A stretch of 64,000 nt of DNA. Origin: Enterobacter chuandaensis (GTDB taxonomy: Bacteria; Pseudomonadota; Gammaproteobacteria; Enterobacterales; Enterobacteriaceae). The notes beneath the pieces were generated by a model, which worked only from the letters and a program-made list of their open reading frames with translations, did no database searches and had not been told where the DNA came from. The translations under genes and the position numbers were made by a program. The stretch is taken from contig NZ_QZCS01000013.1 in the NCBI RefSeq assembly GCF_003594915.1, forward strand, positions 1 through 64,000, written 5' to 3'. This document shows, piece after piece, positions 35,122 to 48,907 of this stretch (positions are counted from its first letter, which is position 1; each line of letters starts with the position of its first letter).

Positions 35122-35177
35122 TTGTCATAAAACTGTCATAATTCGTACATTTATCTGTCACCTGTTTGTCCTATTTT
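35122..35177 (+). promoter_or_regulatory. pstS promoter with two tandem Pho boxes
   Basis: Four 7-mers recur every 11 bp: TTGTCAT (35122), CTGTCAT (35133), CGTACAT (35144) and CTGTCAC (35155), making two adjacent PhoB boxes. A -10 element TATTTT lies at 35172-35177, 10 bp after the last box, the arrangement of a PhoB-activated promoter without a -35. AGGAGA at 35220-35225 is the ribosome-binding site. Confidence 0.93.
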
Positions 35178-35196
35178 GCTCATCGTAGCCACTTAA

Positions 35197-36270
<1,074 letters not shown>

Positions 36271-36291
36271 CAGGATATATTTAACGAAGAT

Positions 36292-36363
36292 GGCGGGTGG
36301 CGCTGCGCTTACCCGCCCTACGGTTCATCCTGTAGGCCCGGTAAGCGTCAGCGCCACCGGGCA
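36292..36363. repeat. REP/BIME-type palindrome pair (pstS-pstC)
   Basis: Unit A (GGCGGGTGGCGCTGCGCTTA) and unit B (TGTAGGCCCGGTAAGCG onward) face opposite ways. It lies after the abundant binding-protein gene and before the permease genes, where it can stabilise the pstS message. Confidence 0.85.
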
Positions 36364-36394
36364 TATTCGTAAGACGTCTCATAAAGAAGAGTAA

Positions 36395-38247
<1,853 letters not shown>

Positions 38248-38282
38248 TTTTTTACGGCGCGGCAGCTCGCGGCGCCGAATGA

Positions 38283-39068
<786 letters not shown>

Positions 39069-39094
39069 TTTGCCTTAGTGCATGTGGAGAAACC

Positions 39095-39820
39095 ATGGAC
39101 AACCTCAATCTTAATAAACACATTTCAGGCCAGTTCAACGCAGAGCTGGAAAGTATTCGCACGCAGGTAATGACCATGGGTGGCATGGTTGAGCAGCAGC
39201 TTTCTGATGCGATTACGGCGATGCACAACCAGGACAGCGAGCTGGCGAAGCGCGTCATTGAAGGCGACAAAAACGTCAACATGATGGAAGTCGCCATTGA
39301 CGAGGCCTGTGTGCGTATTATCGCCAAGCGTCAGCCGACGGCGAGCGACCTGCGTCTGGTGATGGCGATCATCAAAACCATCGCTGAGCTGGAACGTATC
39401 GGTGACGTGGCCGATAAAATCTGCCGCACTGCGCTGGAGAAATTCTCTCAGCAGCACCAGCCGCTGCTGGTGAGCCTGGAATCGCTGGGCCGCCACACCG
39501 TGCAGATGCTGCACGACGTGCTGGATGCCTTTGCGCGCATGGATCTGGACGAAGCGGTCCGTATCTACCGTGAAGACAAGAAAGTCGACCAGGAGTATGA
39601 AGGCATCGTGCGTCAGCTGATGACCTACATGATGGAAGATTCCCGTACGATCCCAAGCGTACTGACGGCCCTGTTCTGCGCGCGCTCTATCGAGCGTATC
39701 GGTGACCGCTGCCAGAACATTTGCGAATACATTTTCTACTTTGTGAAGGGGCAGGACTTCCGTCACGTGGGCGGCGACGAGCTGGACAAGCTGCTGGCGG
39801 GTAAAGATCCGAAAGAGTGA
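39095..39820 (+). CDS. phoU: Phosphate signalling protein PhoU
   Basis: PhoU links the Pst transporter to PhoR and keeps the Pho regulon off when phosphate is plentiful. The 241-residue all-helical protein has two PhoU domains, each with a conserved metal-cluster motif ([12 protein letters not shown] and [12 protein letters not shown]). ATG 39095 ([14 protein letters not shown]) matches E. coli; an upstream in-frame start at 39065 inside the pstB end is rejected. Confidence 0.97.
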
Positions 39821-39826
39821 TGTTTG

Positions 39827-39859
39827 TGGCGGGTGGCGCTAGCGCTTACCCGCCCTACG
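39827..39859. repeat. REP-type palindrome (phoU-yieH)
   Basis: A single unit, GGCGGGTGGCGCTAGCGCTTA and its partner CCCGCCC, separates the convergent phoU and yieH genes and may help terminate both. Confidence 0.8.
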
Positions 39860-39864
39860 TTAAT

Positions 39865-40530
39865 TCAACGCGTAATATCCCACCCGCGCGCTTTCCACAA
39901 CGCTGGCAGCTGCGCCAGATCGGTAAAGGTCGTCACTTTTGGATGATCGATCGGCTTGTTGTGCGGATCGGCGCAGAAATAAAACACCTCCATCCCCGCA
40001 TCAATCCCTGACTGCGCGCCCGCAGACGAGTCATCCACCAGAATACAGTTCTCCACGTTGACGTTCATCGCTTTTGCCGCATGGAACATCAGCGCCGGGT
40101 CTGGCTTCCAGCGCTGGATATCGTAGCCGCTGAACAGTTTTTCCGGGAAGTGATGCAACATCTCCAGCTTGCCGAGCGAATGCTGCATTTTGCTGACCGG
40201 ACCGTTGGAAACTACGCAGATTGGCACCGTCATCGCATCCAGCAGCGCGTTAGCCCCGGCAATAACCTCCAGTTCTGAGTCGAAGAGGCGTGCGACCTCG
40301 GCGCGGTACACCGGTTCCAGCTCCGCTTTCGCCAGGTCCACTCCGTGTTCTTCGTTAATGATGTCGATGATCTCGTAGAGCTTCACGCCCTTAAAGCGTT
40401 TAAACACCTCTTCGAGTTCCAGCGTAATGCCAAATTCCTGGAACATGGCCACATACGCGCGGGAACAAATGACCTCACTGTCGACCAGCGTACCGTCGCA
40501 GTCGAAAAATACCGCTTCAATTCCGGACAT
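39865..40530 (-). CDS. yieH: 6-phosphogluconate phosphatase YieH (HAD family)
   Basis: YieH is a small HAD phosphatase that in E. coli dephosphorylates 6-phosphogluconate and other small sugar phosphates. The 221-residue protein has the nucleophile motif DCDGT (D10, D12), a helical cap, the VVSNGP motif II and the KPDP and VDDSSAGAQSG motif III-IV regions. It is convergent with phoU and divergent from adeP. Confidence 0.94.
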   Translation of the reverse strand: MSGIEAVFFDCDGTLVDSEVICSRAYVAMFQEFGITLELEEVFKRFKGVKLYEIIDIINEEHGVDLAKAELEPVYRAEVARLFDSELEVIAGANALLDAMTVPICVVSNGPVSKMQHSLGKLEMLHHFPEKLFSGYDIQRWKPDPALMFHAAKAMNVNVENCILVDDSSAGAQSGIDAGMEVFYFCADPHNKPIDHPKVTTFTDLAQLPALWKARGWDITR

Positions 40531-40696
40531 GCCTTTCCCTTTTTAATAAGTTTAACGTTTTCGTACGGCAGTTCACCGGGACGCAATCGTTGCCGTATAA
40601 GCAAATTCAATGTAAAAAGTATCCCGTAACCGCCACTATTGTCGCATTTTGGTATAGGATAGCGACGAATTTTCCCTCCTTGTTCGGAAATTGATG
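40531..40696 (+). promoter_or_regulatory. yieH/adeP divergent region with PurR-like box
   Basis: ACGCAATCGTTGCCGT at 40581-40596 matches the PurR operator consensus at 13 of 16 positions by my count. E. coli adeP is purine-regulated through PurR, so this is a plausible operator about 100 bp upstream of adeP. No clear sigma-70 promoter could be fixed. Confidence 0.55.
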
Positions 40697-42034
40697 ATGA
40701 GTCAACAACACACTACCCAGACATCTGGTCAGGGTCTGCTTGAGCGCGTGTTTAAACTGCGCGAGCACGGCACAACGGCACGCACCGAAGTGATCGCCGG
40801 TTTCACCACCTTCCTGACGATGGTCTATATCGTTTTTGTTAACCCGCAAATTCTGGGCGTTGCTGGCATGGATACCAGCGCCGTCTTCGTGACCACCTGT
40901 CTGATCGCCGCCCTTGGCAGCATTCTGATGGGCGTGTTCGCTAACCTGCCGGTCGCGCTGGCTCCGGCGATGGGTCTGAACGCATTCTTCGCGTTCGTGG
41001 TCGTTCAGGCGATGGGGCTGCCGTGGCAGGTTGGCATGGGGGCGATCTTCTGGGGCGCCATTGGCCTGCTGCTGCTGACCATTTTCCGCGTACGTTACTG
41101 GATGATTGCAAACATTCCTGTGAGCCTGCGCGTGGGCATCACCAGCGGTATCGGTCTGTTCATCGGTATGATGGGGCTGAAAAACGCCGGTGTGATCGTG
41201 GCGAACCCGGAAACCCTGGTGAGCATTGGTCACCTGACTTCCCACAGCGTGCTGCTGGGCGTGCTGGGCTTCTTTATCATCGCGATCCTCGCCTCCCGCA
41301 ATATTCACGCGGCAGTGCTGGTGTCCATCGTGGTGACCACTCTGCTGGGCTGGATGCTGGGTGACGTACATTACAACGGTATCGTCTCTGCGCCACCGAG
41401 CGTCTCTACCGTGATTGGTCACGTTGACCTCGCGGGCTCCCTGAACCTGGGGCTGGCGGGCGTGATTTTCTCCTTCATGCTGGTGAACCTGTTTGACTCC
41501 TCCGGTACGCTGATTGGCGTAACCGACAAAGCAGGCCTGGCGGACGAGAAGGGAAAATTCCCGCGCATGAAGCAGGCGCTGTATGTGGATAGTATCTCTT
41601 CCGTGGCGGGTTCTTTCATTGGTACCTCGTCTGTTACCGCTTACATTGAATCCTCTTCCGGCGTCTCCGTGGGTGGCCGCACCGGCCTGACGGCAGTGGT
41701 TGTTGGTATCCTGTTCCTGCTGGTGATCTTCCTCTCTCCGCTGGCGGGTATGGTGCCACCCTACGCGGCAGCCGGCGCGCTGATCTACGTCGGCGTGCTG
41801 ATGACGTCGAGCCTGGCGCGCGTGAAGTGGGAAGATTTAACAGAAGCGGTACCGGCGTTTATTACCGCGGTGATGATGCCGTTCAGCTTCTCGATCACCG
41901 AAGGTATCGCGCTGGGCTTTATCTCTTACTGCATTATGAAGATCGGTACCGGCCGCTTCCGCGAACTCAGCCCGTGTGTGATTATCGTGGCGCTGCTGTT
42001 TGTGCTGAAGATTGTGTTTATTGACGCGCACTAA
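40697..42034 (+). CDS. adeP: Adenine permease AdeP
   Basis: AdeP (PurP, YieG) is a proton-coupled adenine importer of the NCS2/AzgA-like family. From ATG 40697 it has 445 residues, the E. coli length; ATG 40694 directly before it could also start. The ALAPAMGLNAFFAF and SSGTLIGVTDKAGL segments line the substrate site in this family, and the C terminus is highly hydrophobic. It is divergent from yieH. Confidence 0.95.
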   Translation: MSQQHTTQTSGQGLLERVFKLREHGTTARTEVIAGFTTFLTMVYIVFVNPQILGVAGMDTSAVFVTTCLIAALGSILMGVFANLPVALAPAMGLNAFFAFVVVQAMGLPWQVGMGAIFWGAIGLLLLTIFRVRYWMIANIPVSLRVGITSGIGLFIGMMGLKNAGVIVANPETLVSIGHLTSHSVLLGVLGFFIIAILASRNIHAAVLVSIVVTTLLGWMLGDVHYNGIVSAPPSVSTVIGHVDLAGSLNLGLAGVIFSFMLVNLFDSSGTLIGVTDKAGLADEKGKFPRMKQALYVDSISSVAGSFIGTSSVTAYIESSSGVSVGGRTGLTAVVVGILFLLVIFLSPLAGMVPPYAAAGALIYVGVLMTSSLARVKWEDLTEAVPAFITAVMMPFSFSITEGIALGFISYCIMKIGTGRFRELSPCVIIVALLFVLKIVFIDAH

Positions 42035-42050
42035 GGTGCGGTTTGTGGTG

Positions 42051-42125
42051 TCAGGTGGCGCTTCGCTTACCTGACCTACTGACGAGTGTAGGCCCGGTAA
42101 GCGCTAGCGCCACCGGGCTTTTTTA
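42051..42125. repeat. REP/BIME pair after adeP, second unit terminator-like
   Basis: Unit A (TCAGGTGGCGCTTCGCTTAC) and unit B (TGTAGGCCCGGTAAGCG) fill the adeP-chrR gap. Unit B ends GCCACCGGGC followed by seven T, so on the plus strand it can serve as the adeP terminator. Confidence 0.8.
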
Positions 42126-42692
42126 TCAGGCTTTAACCCGCTTAATATAATCCCCAAACGCCGTCAGCTGGCCAGACAGATGGTCACGCGTGCTCTGATC
42201 CACCACTTCACCCGTCTGCGGGTCGACCTTGTTCTGAATCACGCCACCCATAAATTCCGGCTTGTTCATCACCATCGCATCCAGGAACACCAGGATCTGA
42301 CGCAGGTGATACTGGCAGCGCGCACCACCAATCGCGCCCATTGAGCTGGTCTGGATCAGCACCGGTTTGCCGGACAGCGGCTGCTCCGGTAAACGGGATA
42401 ACCAGTCGATGGCGTTCTTCAGGCCGCCCGGAACCGAGTAGTTATACTCCGGCGTGACAATGACTACACCGTCAGCCTGGCGGATCTGCTCGGCTATCGC
42501 CTCCACGCTCTGCGGGAACCCTTCGTCCTGCTGGACATCCGCATCATACAGCGGGATATCGCCAATCGACGGCAGGGCGCTAATCTCCATACCTGCCGGT
42601 GCCAGCTGTGGCAACGTGCGGGCCACCATCCCGTTAAATGAACCTTTGCGCAGGCTTCCCAGTAACGTAACAACTTTCAACGTATCAGACAT
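42126..42692 (-). CDS. chrR: NAD(P)H-dependent quinone/chromate reductase ChrR (YieF)
   Basis: ChrR (YieF, NfoR) is a soluble FMN enzyme that reduces quinones and, in vitro, chromate. The 188-residue protein has the flavodoxin-like phosphate loop LLGSLRKGSFN at 10-20 and the TPEYNYSVPGGLKNAIDWLS signature of the NADPH-dependent FMN reductase family. AGGAG precedes the start. It follows yieE by 36 bases on the same strand, so the two may share a message. Confidence 0.95.
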   Translation of the reverse strand: MSDTLKVVTLLGSLRKGSFNGMVARTLPQLAPAGMEISALPSIGDIPLYDADVQQDEGFPQSVEAIAEQIRQADGVVIVTPEYNYSVPGGLKNAIDWLSRLPEQPLSGKPVLIQTSSMGAIGGARCQYHLRQILVFLDAMVMNKPEFMGGVIQNKVDPQTGEVVDQSTRDHLSGQLTAFGDYIKRVKA

Positions 42693-42728
42693 GATTACTC
42701 CTGTTTCATCATGATGACCCTGAATGGA

Positions 42729-43475
42729 TCAGCTAAGGATGTATGCTTTTTCTGCCGGTAAACTGGTTAACCGCATCAGACGCGCGGCGGGCGCGTTGGC
42801 GCGCTCGGGCACATCCGGAAGGCTACTCCATCCATCTTTACTGTCAAATTCCCAGATCTTCAACCGTTCGATGGCGGGGCTCACCGCAACAGACCATATC
42901 AACACGTCTTCTGCATCGCTGAGCGCCTCTACAAGCGTGGCTTGAGCGGCACGCAGGCGTCCGGAGCCTGGCAGCAATTGCAACAGACTGGCGTCGTCTG
43001 AGGCGCACCCGCAGAGCTTGCGGATGCTCTGACGCAGGGTGATGAGCTGCGCTCTGGCCTCGACGGGATCGTTCTGGTTGCGTACCCACAGCTTTTCATT
43101 GCTGGAGAGCGGGTAGTCATCGTGCGGGCTTGCGCCATGGAACCCTCGCGTCGCACGCTGAAGCTCCATATCCAGCCCGCAATCCCCTTCGGTGGTCAGC
43201 GCCACGCCAATGATATTGCCCGTATAGGCAATGGAAAATCGCGGGAGATCCGGGTCGGCAAAGACCGGGCGGCCCTCGGGCTGAGTGATAATCTCCGGCA
43301 GTTCGCTGGTGCCGTACAGCATAAACAGCAGTTCTGCGAGAAGTGCTCTGGACGCTAAAAACCGCGTCCTGCGGTGTTCGGGAAGTTTGAGTGCCTCACT
43401 GTGACAGGCTGAAGAGAGTCTGGCCGATACGAGACGTCCGTCTGTAAGTATCCCTCTTGCAAAGTGCGTTGCCAT
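42729..43475 (-). CDS. yieE: 4'-phosphopantetheinyl transferase superfamily protein YieE
   Basis: The 248-residue protein is the orthologue of E. coli YieE, annotated as a phosphopantetheinyl transferase. The metal-binding motif GLDMEL (D102, E104) is intact. In place of the usual W-x-x-K-E-(A/S)-x-x-K motif it has ITLRQSIRK (about 145-153), so the paired Lys-Glu is Arg-Gln here. This may mean altered or lost catalysis, but the E. coli protein (from memory) also lacks the pair. AAGGAG precedes the start. No NRPS, PKS or ACP gene is nearby. Confidence 0.88.
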   Translation of the reverse strand: MATHFARGILTDGRLVSARLSSACHSEALKLPEHRRTRFLASRALLAELLFMLYGTSELPEIITQPEGRPVFADPDLPRFSIAYTGNIIGVALTTEGDCGLDMELQRATRGFHGASPHDDYPLSSNEKLWVRNQNDPVEARAQLITLRQSIRKLCGCASDDASLLQLLPGSGRLRAAQATLVEALSDAEDVLIWSVAVSPAIERLKIWEFDSKDGWSSLPDVPERANAPAARLMRLTSLPAEKAYILS

Positions 43476-43597
43476 TTTTCGCTCCTTGATAATGGTCGTA
43501 ATCGGTTAAACGGTTACATGATTATCGCTTAACTTGCCTCCTGTTTTAATCAGTAAATGGGAGTAAGAGAAGCCTGAGGACCGAACTTTACATTTTC

Positions 43598-44569
43598 TTA
43601 GGCAAAAATTGGATCGCTGCCACCGTACAACGCCTTGATGGTCTCCCGCAGCCAGAGGATTTTCGGGTTATGGCTGTTCCGTTTATGCCAGATCAGCGTG
43701 AAGGGAACGGTCAGCTTTTCAGACTGGGCTTCGTCAATGGGAATAGGAAGCGCAATCAGCTTCCGCTGGTGGAGTTGATTATAGTGATGGCAGTAGTGCG
43801 GTGCGGTGGCGATATAGTGATGACCGGGTTGCGCCGCCATAAACATCGCCTGTTCGAAGCCCGGCAGGCTCATGGCGACAGTGCGCTCACGTCCCATCTC
43901 CTTGAGGACTTCATCAAGTGCCCAGGTGTCGCTGCGTTCCCAGAAGATACTGATATGGGGATAGCGCAGGAATGTCTCCAGGTTCCACTCCTCCTGCAAA
44001 GCGGGATGGTCTTCGCGCAGATAGACGCAGGGGCGGTCGCTAAACAGGATTTCGTAGTCGATAAACCACGGCATCAGCTTCAGCAGCTCGCGGGAACGCG
44101 GATGCGTTTCGCGTCCGGTAAAACCGAGATCGACCTCTCCGCGGGTAATGGCGTCCAGCGAGTCGTAATCCCAGTGACGCATCTTCACCGTCGCCTGCGG
44201 ATAGCGCTGATTCACCTGCTCCAGCAGGGTATTAAACCGGATCAGCATCAGCGGCGTTTCTGCCGCGAGTTCGAAGTTCAGACCGCCGGGCGAATCATGG
44301 TGGAATTTGTCGAGGATCTGGTTGCCAATCTGCATCCAGTCGGCCAGATCCTGCTCCAGGCTGACCGTCAGCGGCGTGGGCAGCAGCCCTAACGGCGTTT
44401 TGACAAACAGCGGGTCGTCAAACCAGTCGCGCAGCTTGGCCAGCGATTTACTCACCGCCGACGGCGTCACGTTCATACGCTTCGCGGCTTTGGTGACGCT
44501 GCGCTCCTGCAGCAAAAGCTGCAGGCAAAGCAACAGGTTAAGATCGAGACTGCTGATGGGCTTCTTCAT
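43598..44569 (-). CDS. yidZ: LysR-type regulator YidZ
   Basis: YidZ is a LysR regulator linked in E. coli to anaerobic nitric-oxide protection. The 323-residue protein has an N-terminal winged HTH (about 8-66; [20 protein letters not shown] carries the recognition helix) and a substrate-binding domain. The C terminus (GGSDPIFA) differs from E. coli. Its start lies inside the end of mdtL, a 32-base overlap, so translation is probably coupled to mdtL. Confidence 0.93.
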   Translation of the reverse strand: MKKPISSLDLNLLLCLQLLLQERSVTKAAKRMNVTPSAVSKSLAKLRDWFDDPLFVKTPLGLLPTPLTVSLEQDLADWMQIGNQILDKFHHDSPGGLNFELAAETPLMLIRFNTLLEQVNQRYPQATVKMRHWDYDSLDAITRGEVDLGFTGRETHPRSRELLKLMPWFIDYEILFSDRPCVYLREDHPALQEEWNLETFLRYPHISIFWERSDTWALDEVLKEMGRERTVAMSLPGFEQAMFMAAQPGHHYIATAPHYCHHYNQLHQRKLIALPIPIDEAQSEKLTVPFTLIWHKRNSHNPKILWLRETIKALYGGSDPIFA

Positions 44570-45713
44570 ACTGTGCCGCGGGCTGGATGACCATAAGTAA
44601 GGTGATGCAGACTATGCTACAGCCAATCAGAATCCCGATCAGCATATTGAGAGCGTTAAGTCCGATGACCGCCGCCAGCCATATCCACAGAGACGAGCCG
44701 CAGACCTGAGCAATACCCAGCACCGAGCTTGCCACGCCTGCCCGCAGCGAGAAGGGACCGAGTGCCTGACTCATCGCCACGCCAAAGCCAACCGAGAACC
44801 CGGCGCAGATAAGAGTAATGCCCACCAACATTATTGCGTGTGAACTGGTGGCTGCCAGGATTACGCCTGCGGCGAGGAACTGCACCTGGGACGTCAACAT
44901 CAGCGTGCGCTGGCGGAAGAGATTCAGCGCAAAGGGGGTCGAGAACGAGACCGCCATGCTAACCATGGCGGTTAAGGCCATCACGGTAGAATACTCACCG
45001 CGATCGAAGCCCATGGTCTCCATCAATAAAACCGGGGAAACGTTTACATACGTCAGGATCACCGCCACGCTTAGCGTGGTCACGGCCAGACGGCTTAGGA
45101 AAAAGCGGTTAAGCAGCTTCTCTGCCGGATGAATGGTCGCGGTATGGTTGGGGTGCTGCGAGCCCGGGTGGGTCTCTTTCAGCACGGCGATTGACAGGAT
45201 AAACACCAGCGCACCCATGGCAGACATGGTCCAGAACAGGCTCTGCCACGGGAATTTCAGCATGATCAGATACCCCACAACCGGTGCCAGCACCGGAATG
45301 ATGCAGGTTATCCCGTTCAGCATGGAGAGCACTTTGGCACGGCGCTGGGCGCTTAAGGTGTCGCGCAAAATGGCAAACGCCACCACGTAGCAGCCGCCTG
45401 CACCAATTCCCTGGACGAAGCGTCCTGACAGGAACAATGTGCTTTCCTGCGCGACCGAACACAGTATTGATGCCAGCGCGAAGACAATTGCACCGGTAAT
45501 GGCGACGGGCTGACGGCCAGCCTTATCCGCGATCTTCCCGGCAAAGACCATCGACGACGCCATTCCTGCGAGGTAGGCCGAAAACGCGATGTGCAGCTGC
45601 GCTTCGCTGGCATCCAGATCGCGGGCGATGTGCGGTAATCCCACCAGATACATATCAATGCCGGACGGATAAAGCAGAACTAATGCGAAACTACAAAACA
45701 GAAAACGCGCCAT
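44538..45713 (-). CDS. mdtL: MFS multidrug exporter MdtL
   Basis: MdtL is a 12-helix MFS drug:proton antiporter of the DHA1 family; in E. coli it gives chloramphenicol resistance when overexpressed. The 391-residue protein has helix-1 motif [14 protein letters not shown], loop motif [15 protein letters not shown] and helix-5 motif [12 protein letters not shown]. In E. coli tnaCAB lies between mnmE and mdtL; here only a short gap with hairpins remains. Confidence 0.93.
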   Translation of the reverse strand: MARFLFCSFALVLLYPSGIDMYLVGLPHIARDLDASEAQLHIAFSAYLAGMASSMVFAGKIADKAGRQPVAITGAIVFALASILCSVAQESTLFLSGRFVQGIGAGGCYVVAFAILRDTLSAQRRAKVLSMLNGITCIIPVLAPVVGYLIMLKFPWQSLFWTMSAMGALVFILSIAVLKETHPGSQHPNHTATIHPAEKLLNRFFLSRLAVTTLSVAVILTYVNVSPVLLMETMGFDRGEYSTVMALTAMVSMAVSFSTPFALNLFRQRTLMLTSQVQFLAAGVILAATSSHAIMLVGITLICAGFSVGFGVAMSQALGPFSLRAGVASSVLGIAQVCGSSLWIWLAAVIGLNALNMLIGILIGCSIVCITLLMVIQPAAQYEEAHQQSRS

Positions 45714-45771
45714 AAACCCCCCATAGATGCAGGCATGCAGAATAGGGGGTGAAAAGGGATTAGGCGAGTTG

Positions 45772-45811
45772 CCATTTGGACAATGGTGATTTCCTGAGAG
45801 GAAATCACCAT
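45772..45811. terminator. Overlapping hairpins between mnmE and mdtL
   Basis: A 13-bp perfect stem (ATGGTGATTTCCT at 45783-45795 with AGGAAATCACCAT at 45799-45811) overlaps a smaller stem, CCATT/AATGG at 45772-45786, so only one can form at a time. No T-run follows on the minus strand. It may end mdtL transcription or help terminate mnmE; in E. coli this is where tnaCAB sits. Confidence 0.5.
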
Positions 45812-45824
45812 GAATTAGCGGAAA

Positions 45825-47189
45825 CTATTTACCAATACAGAAGCTCGAGAAAATCCTGCCCAGCAGATCGTCCGACGTAAACTCTCCGGTGATCTCGCTT
45901 AGATTCTGCTGCGCCAGGCGCAGCTCTTCCGCCAGAAGTTCACCCGCCCACGCGCCAATCAGTTGCGCTTTGCCCTGGTCAAGATGGCGTGCCGCCTCTT
46001 CCAGCGCCTGCAGGTGGCGACGACGCGCCAGGAAACCGCCTTCCATGCTGGTATCAAAGCCCATGCTCTGCTTGAGGTGGTTACGCAGATCGTCCACGCC
46101 TTCACCGGTACGCGCCGACAGGCGAATCAGTGAGTGACCATTCACATCGCTGATACCCAGCGTTTCGCCGGTAACGTCTGCTTTGTTACGCACCACGGTG
46201 ATCGGCAGCTTAGCCGGCAGACGGGCAATAAAGTCTGGCCAGATCTCCGCCGGGTCAACGGCGTCGGTCGTGGTGCCGTCCACCATAAACAGCACGCGGT
46301 CGGCCTGCTCGATCTCCTGCCAGGCGCGTTCAATACCGATGCGTTCCACTTCGTCGCTGGCATCGCGCAGACCGGCGGTGTCGATAATGTGCAGCGGCAT
46401 CCCGTCGATGTGGATATGCTCGCGCAGCACGTCGCGGGTGGTGCCGGCTATGTCGGTGACGATCGCCGCTTCACGGCCCGCAAGGGCGTTCAGCAGGCTC
46501 GATTTCCCGGCGTTCGGGCGACCAGCAATGACGACCTTCATCCCTTCACGCAGCAGGCTTCCCTGACGCGCTTCGGCGCGAACGGCATCGAGATCGTTCA
46601 TCACCTGGTTGAGCTGGGCTTCGATTTTGCCGTCAGAAAGGAAGTCGATCTCCTCATCCGGGAAGTCGATAGCCGCTTCCACGTAGATTCTGAGGTGAGT
46701 AAGTGCTTCCACAAGGTGATTCACGCGCGCGGAAAACGCGCCCTGTAACGAGTTCAGGGCGGAGCGGGCCGCCTGTTCCGAACTGGCGTCGATCAGGTCT
46801 GCAATCGCTTCGGCCTGCGCCAGGTCGAGCTTGTCGTTGAGGAAAGCACGCTCGGAGAACTCGCCCGGCTTCGCAATGCGCAGGCCGGGCAGGGTCAGAA
46901 TACGTTTTAACAGCAGGTCGAGGATGACCGGGCCGCCGTGGCCCTGCAGCTCCAGCACGTCTTCGCCGGTGAAGGAGTTCGGGCCGGGGAACCACAGCGC
47001 AATGCCCTGGTCCAGCGGCGTGCCGTCGGCATCTTTAAACGGCAGGTAATCAGCGTAGCGCGGCTTTGGCAGTTTACCCAGCACCGCTTCGGCCACCTCG
47101 CGCGCCTTCAGGCCGGAGATACGCAGAATGCCTACACCACCGCGTCCCGGTGGGGTTGCCTGGGCGACGATAGTGTCGTTATGGCTCAT
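45825..47189 (-). CDS. mnmE: tRNA modification GTPase MnmE
   Basis: MnmE (TrmE) works with MnmG to modify U34 of tRNA, using GTP hydrolysis. The 454-residue protein has an N-terminal tetrahydrofolate-binding domain, a helical domain, a Ras-like G domain with P-loop GRPNAGKS at 223-230 and NKAD, and the C-terminal CIGK with catalytic C451. It lies downstream of yidC, as in E. coli. Confidence 0.97.
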   Translation of the reverse strand: MSHNDTIVAQATPPGRGGVGILRISGLKAREVAEAVLGKLPKPRYADYLPFKDADGTPLDQGIALWFPGPNSFTGEDVLELQGHGGPVILDLLLKRILTLPGLRIAKPGEFSERAFLNDKLDLAQAEAIADLIDASSEQAARSALNSLQGAFSARVNHLVEALTHLRIYVEAAIDFPDEEIDFLSDGKIEAQLNQVMNDLDAVRAEARQGSLLREGMKVVIAGRPNAGKSSLLNALAGREAAIVTDIAGTTRDVLREHIHIDGMPLHIIDTAGLRDASDEVERIGIERAWQEIEQADRVLFMVDGTTTDAVDPAEIWPDFIARLPAKLPITVVRNKADVTGETLGISDVNGHSLIRLSARTGEGVDDLRNHLKQSMGFDTSMEGGFLARRRHLQALEEAARHLDQGKAQLIGAWAGELLAEELRLAQQNLSEITGEFTSDDLLGRIFSSFCIGK

Positions 47190-47261
47190 GGTTGCTCTCG
47201 TTCAATACAAATAAAAAAGGCGGTCAATCGACCGCCCTTATTTTAGCGTTAACTTACCGAA

Positions 47262-48905
47262 TCAGGACTTTTTCTTTTCGCGGCTATGCAGGCCACGTTT
47301 TTCCAGACCACGGTAAATCAGCTGCTGCTGGATGATGGTCACCAGGTTGCTGACGATATAGTACAGCACCAGACCTGACGGGAACCACAGGAAGAACACG
47401 GTGAAGATAACCGGCATAAAGGTCATGATCTTCTGCTGCATCGGGTCGGTCACGGTGGTCGGCGACATCTTCTGGATGAAGAACATCGTCACGCCCATCA
47501 GGATCGGCAGGATGTAGTACGGGTCTTGTGCGGACAGGTCATGGATCCACAGGGCGAACGGCGCGTGGCGCAGCTCAACGGAACCCATCAGCATGTAGTA
47601 CAGCGCAAGGAAGATTGGCATCTGAATCAGCAGCGGGAAGCAACCACCCAGTGGGTTAACTTTCTCTGCTTTATACAGGGCCATCATCTCCTGGCTCTGA
47701 CGCTGTTTGTCATCGCCCAGACGCTCACGCATCGCCTGAATCTTCGGCTGCAGCATGCGCATCTTCGCCATGGAGGTGTACTGCGCTTTAGTCAGCGGGT
47801 ACATGATGCCACGCACGATGAAGGTGATAACGATGATGGAGAAGCCCCAGTTACCCAGGAAGCTGTGGATGAACTTCAGCAGCTTAAACAGCGGCTGAGA
47901 GATGAACCACAACCAGCCGTAATCAACGGTCAGATCCAGGTGCGGTGCAACGGCAGCCATTTTATCCTGGATTTCCGGGCCGACCCACAGGGTGCTTGCC
48001 AGGTTACCGGTTTGACCCGGCTGAACCAGAACCGGCTGAGATTTGTAGCCGATAGCGGCAAGACCGTTACCCAGGTTCGCGGTATAGAAGTTGTTGGTAC
48101 CGTCGTTATTTGGGATCCATGCAGTCGCGAAATACTGCTGCAGCATTGCTACCCAACCGCCTTTGGAGCTGACATTCAGGTTTTCGTTATCGGCAATGGT
48201 GTCGAATTTGTATTTCTCATACTTCGCGTCAGGCGTGGAGTACGCCGCGCCACGGAAGGTATGCAGCGCAAAGTTGCTGCTTCCGGTGTCACGGTGAGAC
48301 GGCAGATTGATGGACTGCTTCAGCTGACCAAAGGTAGACAGTTCCAGCGGTTTCGCGCCGGTATTCTGTACGCTGTAGCCCACGTTCACCGCATACTCAC
48401 CGCGTTTCAGGGTGAAGGTTTTGGTGAAGGTGTTGCCTGCCGCGTCGGTGTAGGTCATCGGGATAGCGATTTCGTTCTGACCGTCAGCCAGTACGAAAGT
48501 ATCTTTCTCGACGTTGTACAGTGGACGCGCACCGTTAGCCGGGTTATCCGGGCCATCACGACCGGTCAGGCCGCTCTGCGCCTGGTAGATAAACTCAGGC
48601 GTGGTTTCCAGTAACTGGAACGGTTCGGTAGACTTCAGCTCTTTCGGGTAGGTCAACAGCAGCGCCTGCTCAACATCACCACCACGGGTGTTGATAGTCA
48701 GCTCAAGCACATCGGTCTTAACCGTAATCTGTTTCCCCTGGCCACTGGCCGGTACGCCCTGATCGGCGGCGCTACCCGTTGCGGTGGTCGTAGTCTGCGT
48801 GGTCTGCTGCTGGGGTTGAGGATTTTTATCCTGCTCCCATGCCTGCCAGATCATGAAAGACACGAACAACAAAGCGATGATAAGAAGATTGCGTTGCGAA
48901 TCCAT
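47262..48905 (-). CDS. yidC: Membrane protein insertase YidC
   Basis: YidC inserts and folds inner-membrane proteins, alone or with Sec. The 547-residue protein has an N-terminal membrane anchor, a large periplasmic domain (about 60-340) and the five-helix Oxa1 core with [19 protein letters not shown] and the C-terminal basic tail REKKKS. It starts two bases after the yidD stop. Confidence 0.97.
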   Translation of the reverse strand: MDSQRNLLIIALLFVSFMIWQAWEQDKNPQPQQQTTQTTTTATGSAADQGVPASGQGKQITVKTDVLELTINTRGGDVEQALLLTYPKELKSTEPFQLLETTPEFIYQAQSGLTGRDGPDNPANGARPLYNVEKDTFVLADGQNEIAIPMTYTDAAGNTFTKTFTLKRGEYAVNVGYSVQNTGAKPLELSTFGQLKQSINLPSHRDTGSSNFALHTFRGAAYSTPDAKYEKYKFDTIADNENLNVSSKGGWVAMLQQYFATAWIPNNDGTNNFYTANLGNGLAAIGYKSQPVLVQPGQTGNLASTLWVGPEIQDKMAAVAPHLDLTVDYGWLWFISQPLFKLLKFIHSFLGNWGFSIIVITFIVRGIMYPLTKAQYTSMAKMRMLQPKIQAMRERLGDDKQRQSQEMMALYKAEKVNPLGGCFPLLIQMPIFLALYYMLMGSVELRHAPFALWIHDLSAQDPYYILPILMGVTMFFIQKMSPTTVTDPMQQKIMTFMPVIFTVFFLWFPSGLVLYYIVSNLVTIIQQQLIYRGLEKRGLHSREKKKS

Positions 48906-48907
48906 CG

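Noticed and set aside
47526..48614. 362-codon plus-strand frame opposite yidC
   Set aside because: Antisense shadow of yidC with no domain or ribosome-binding site.
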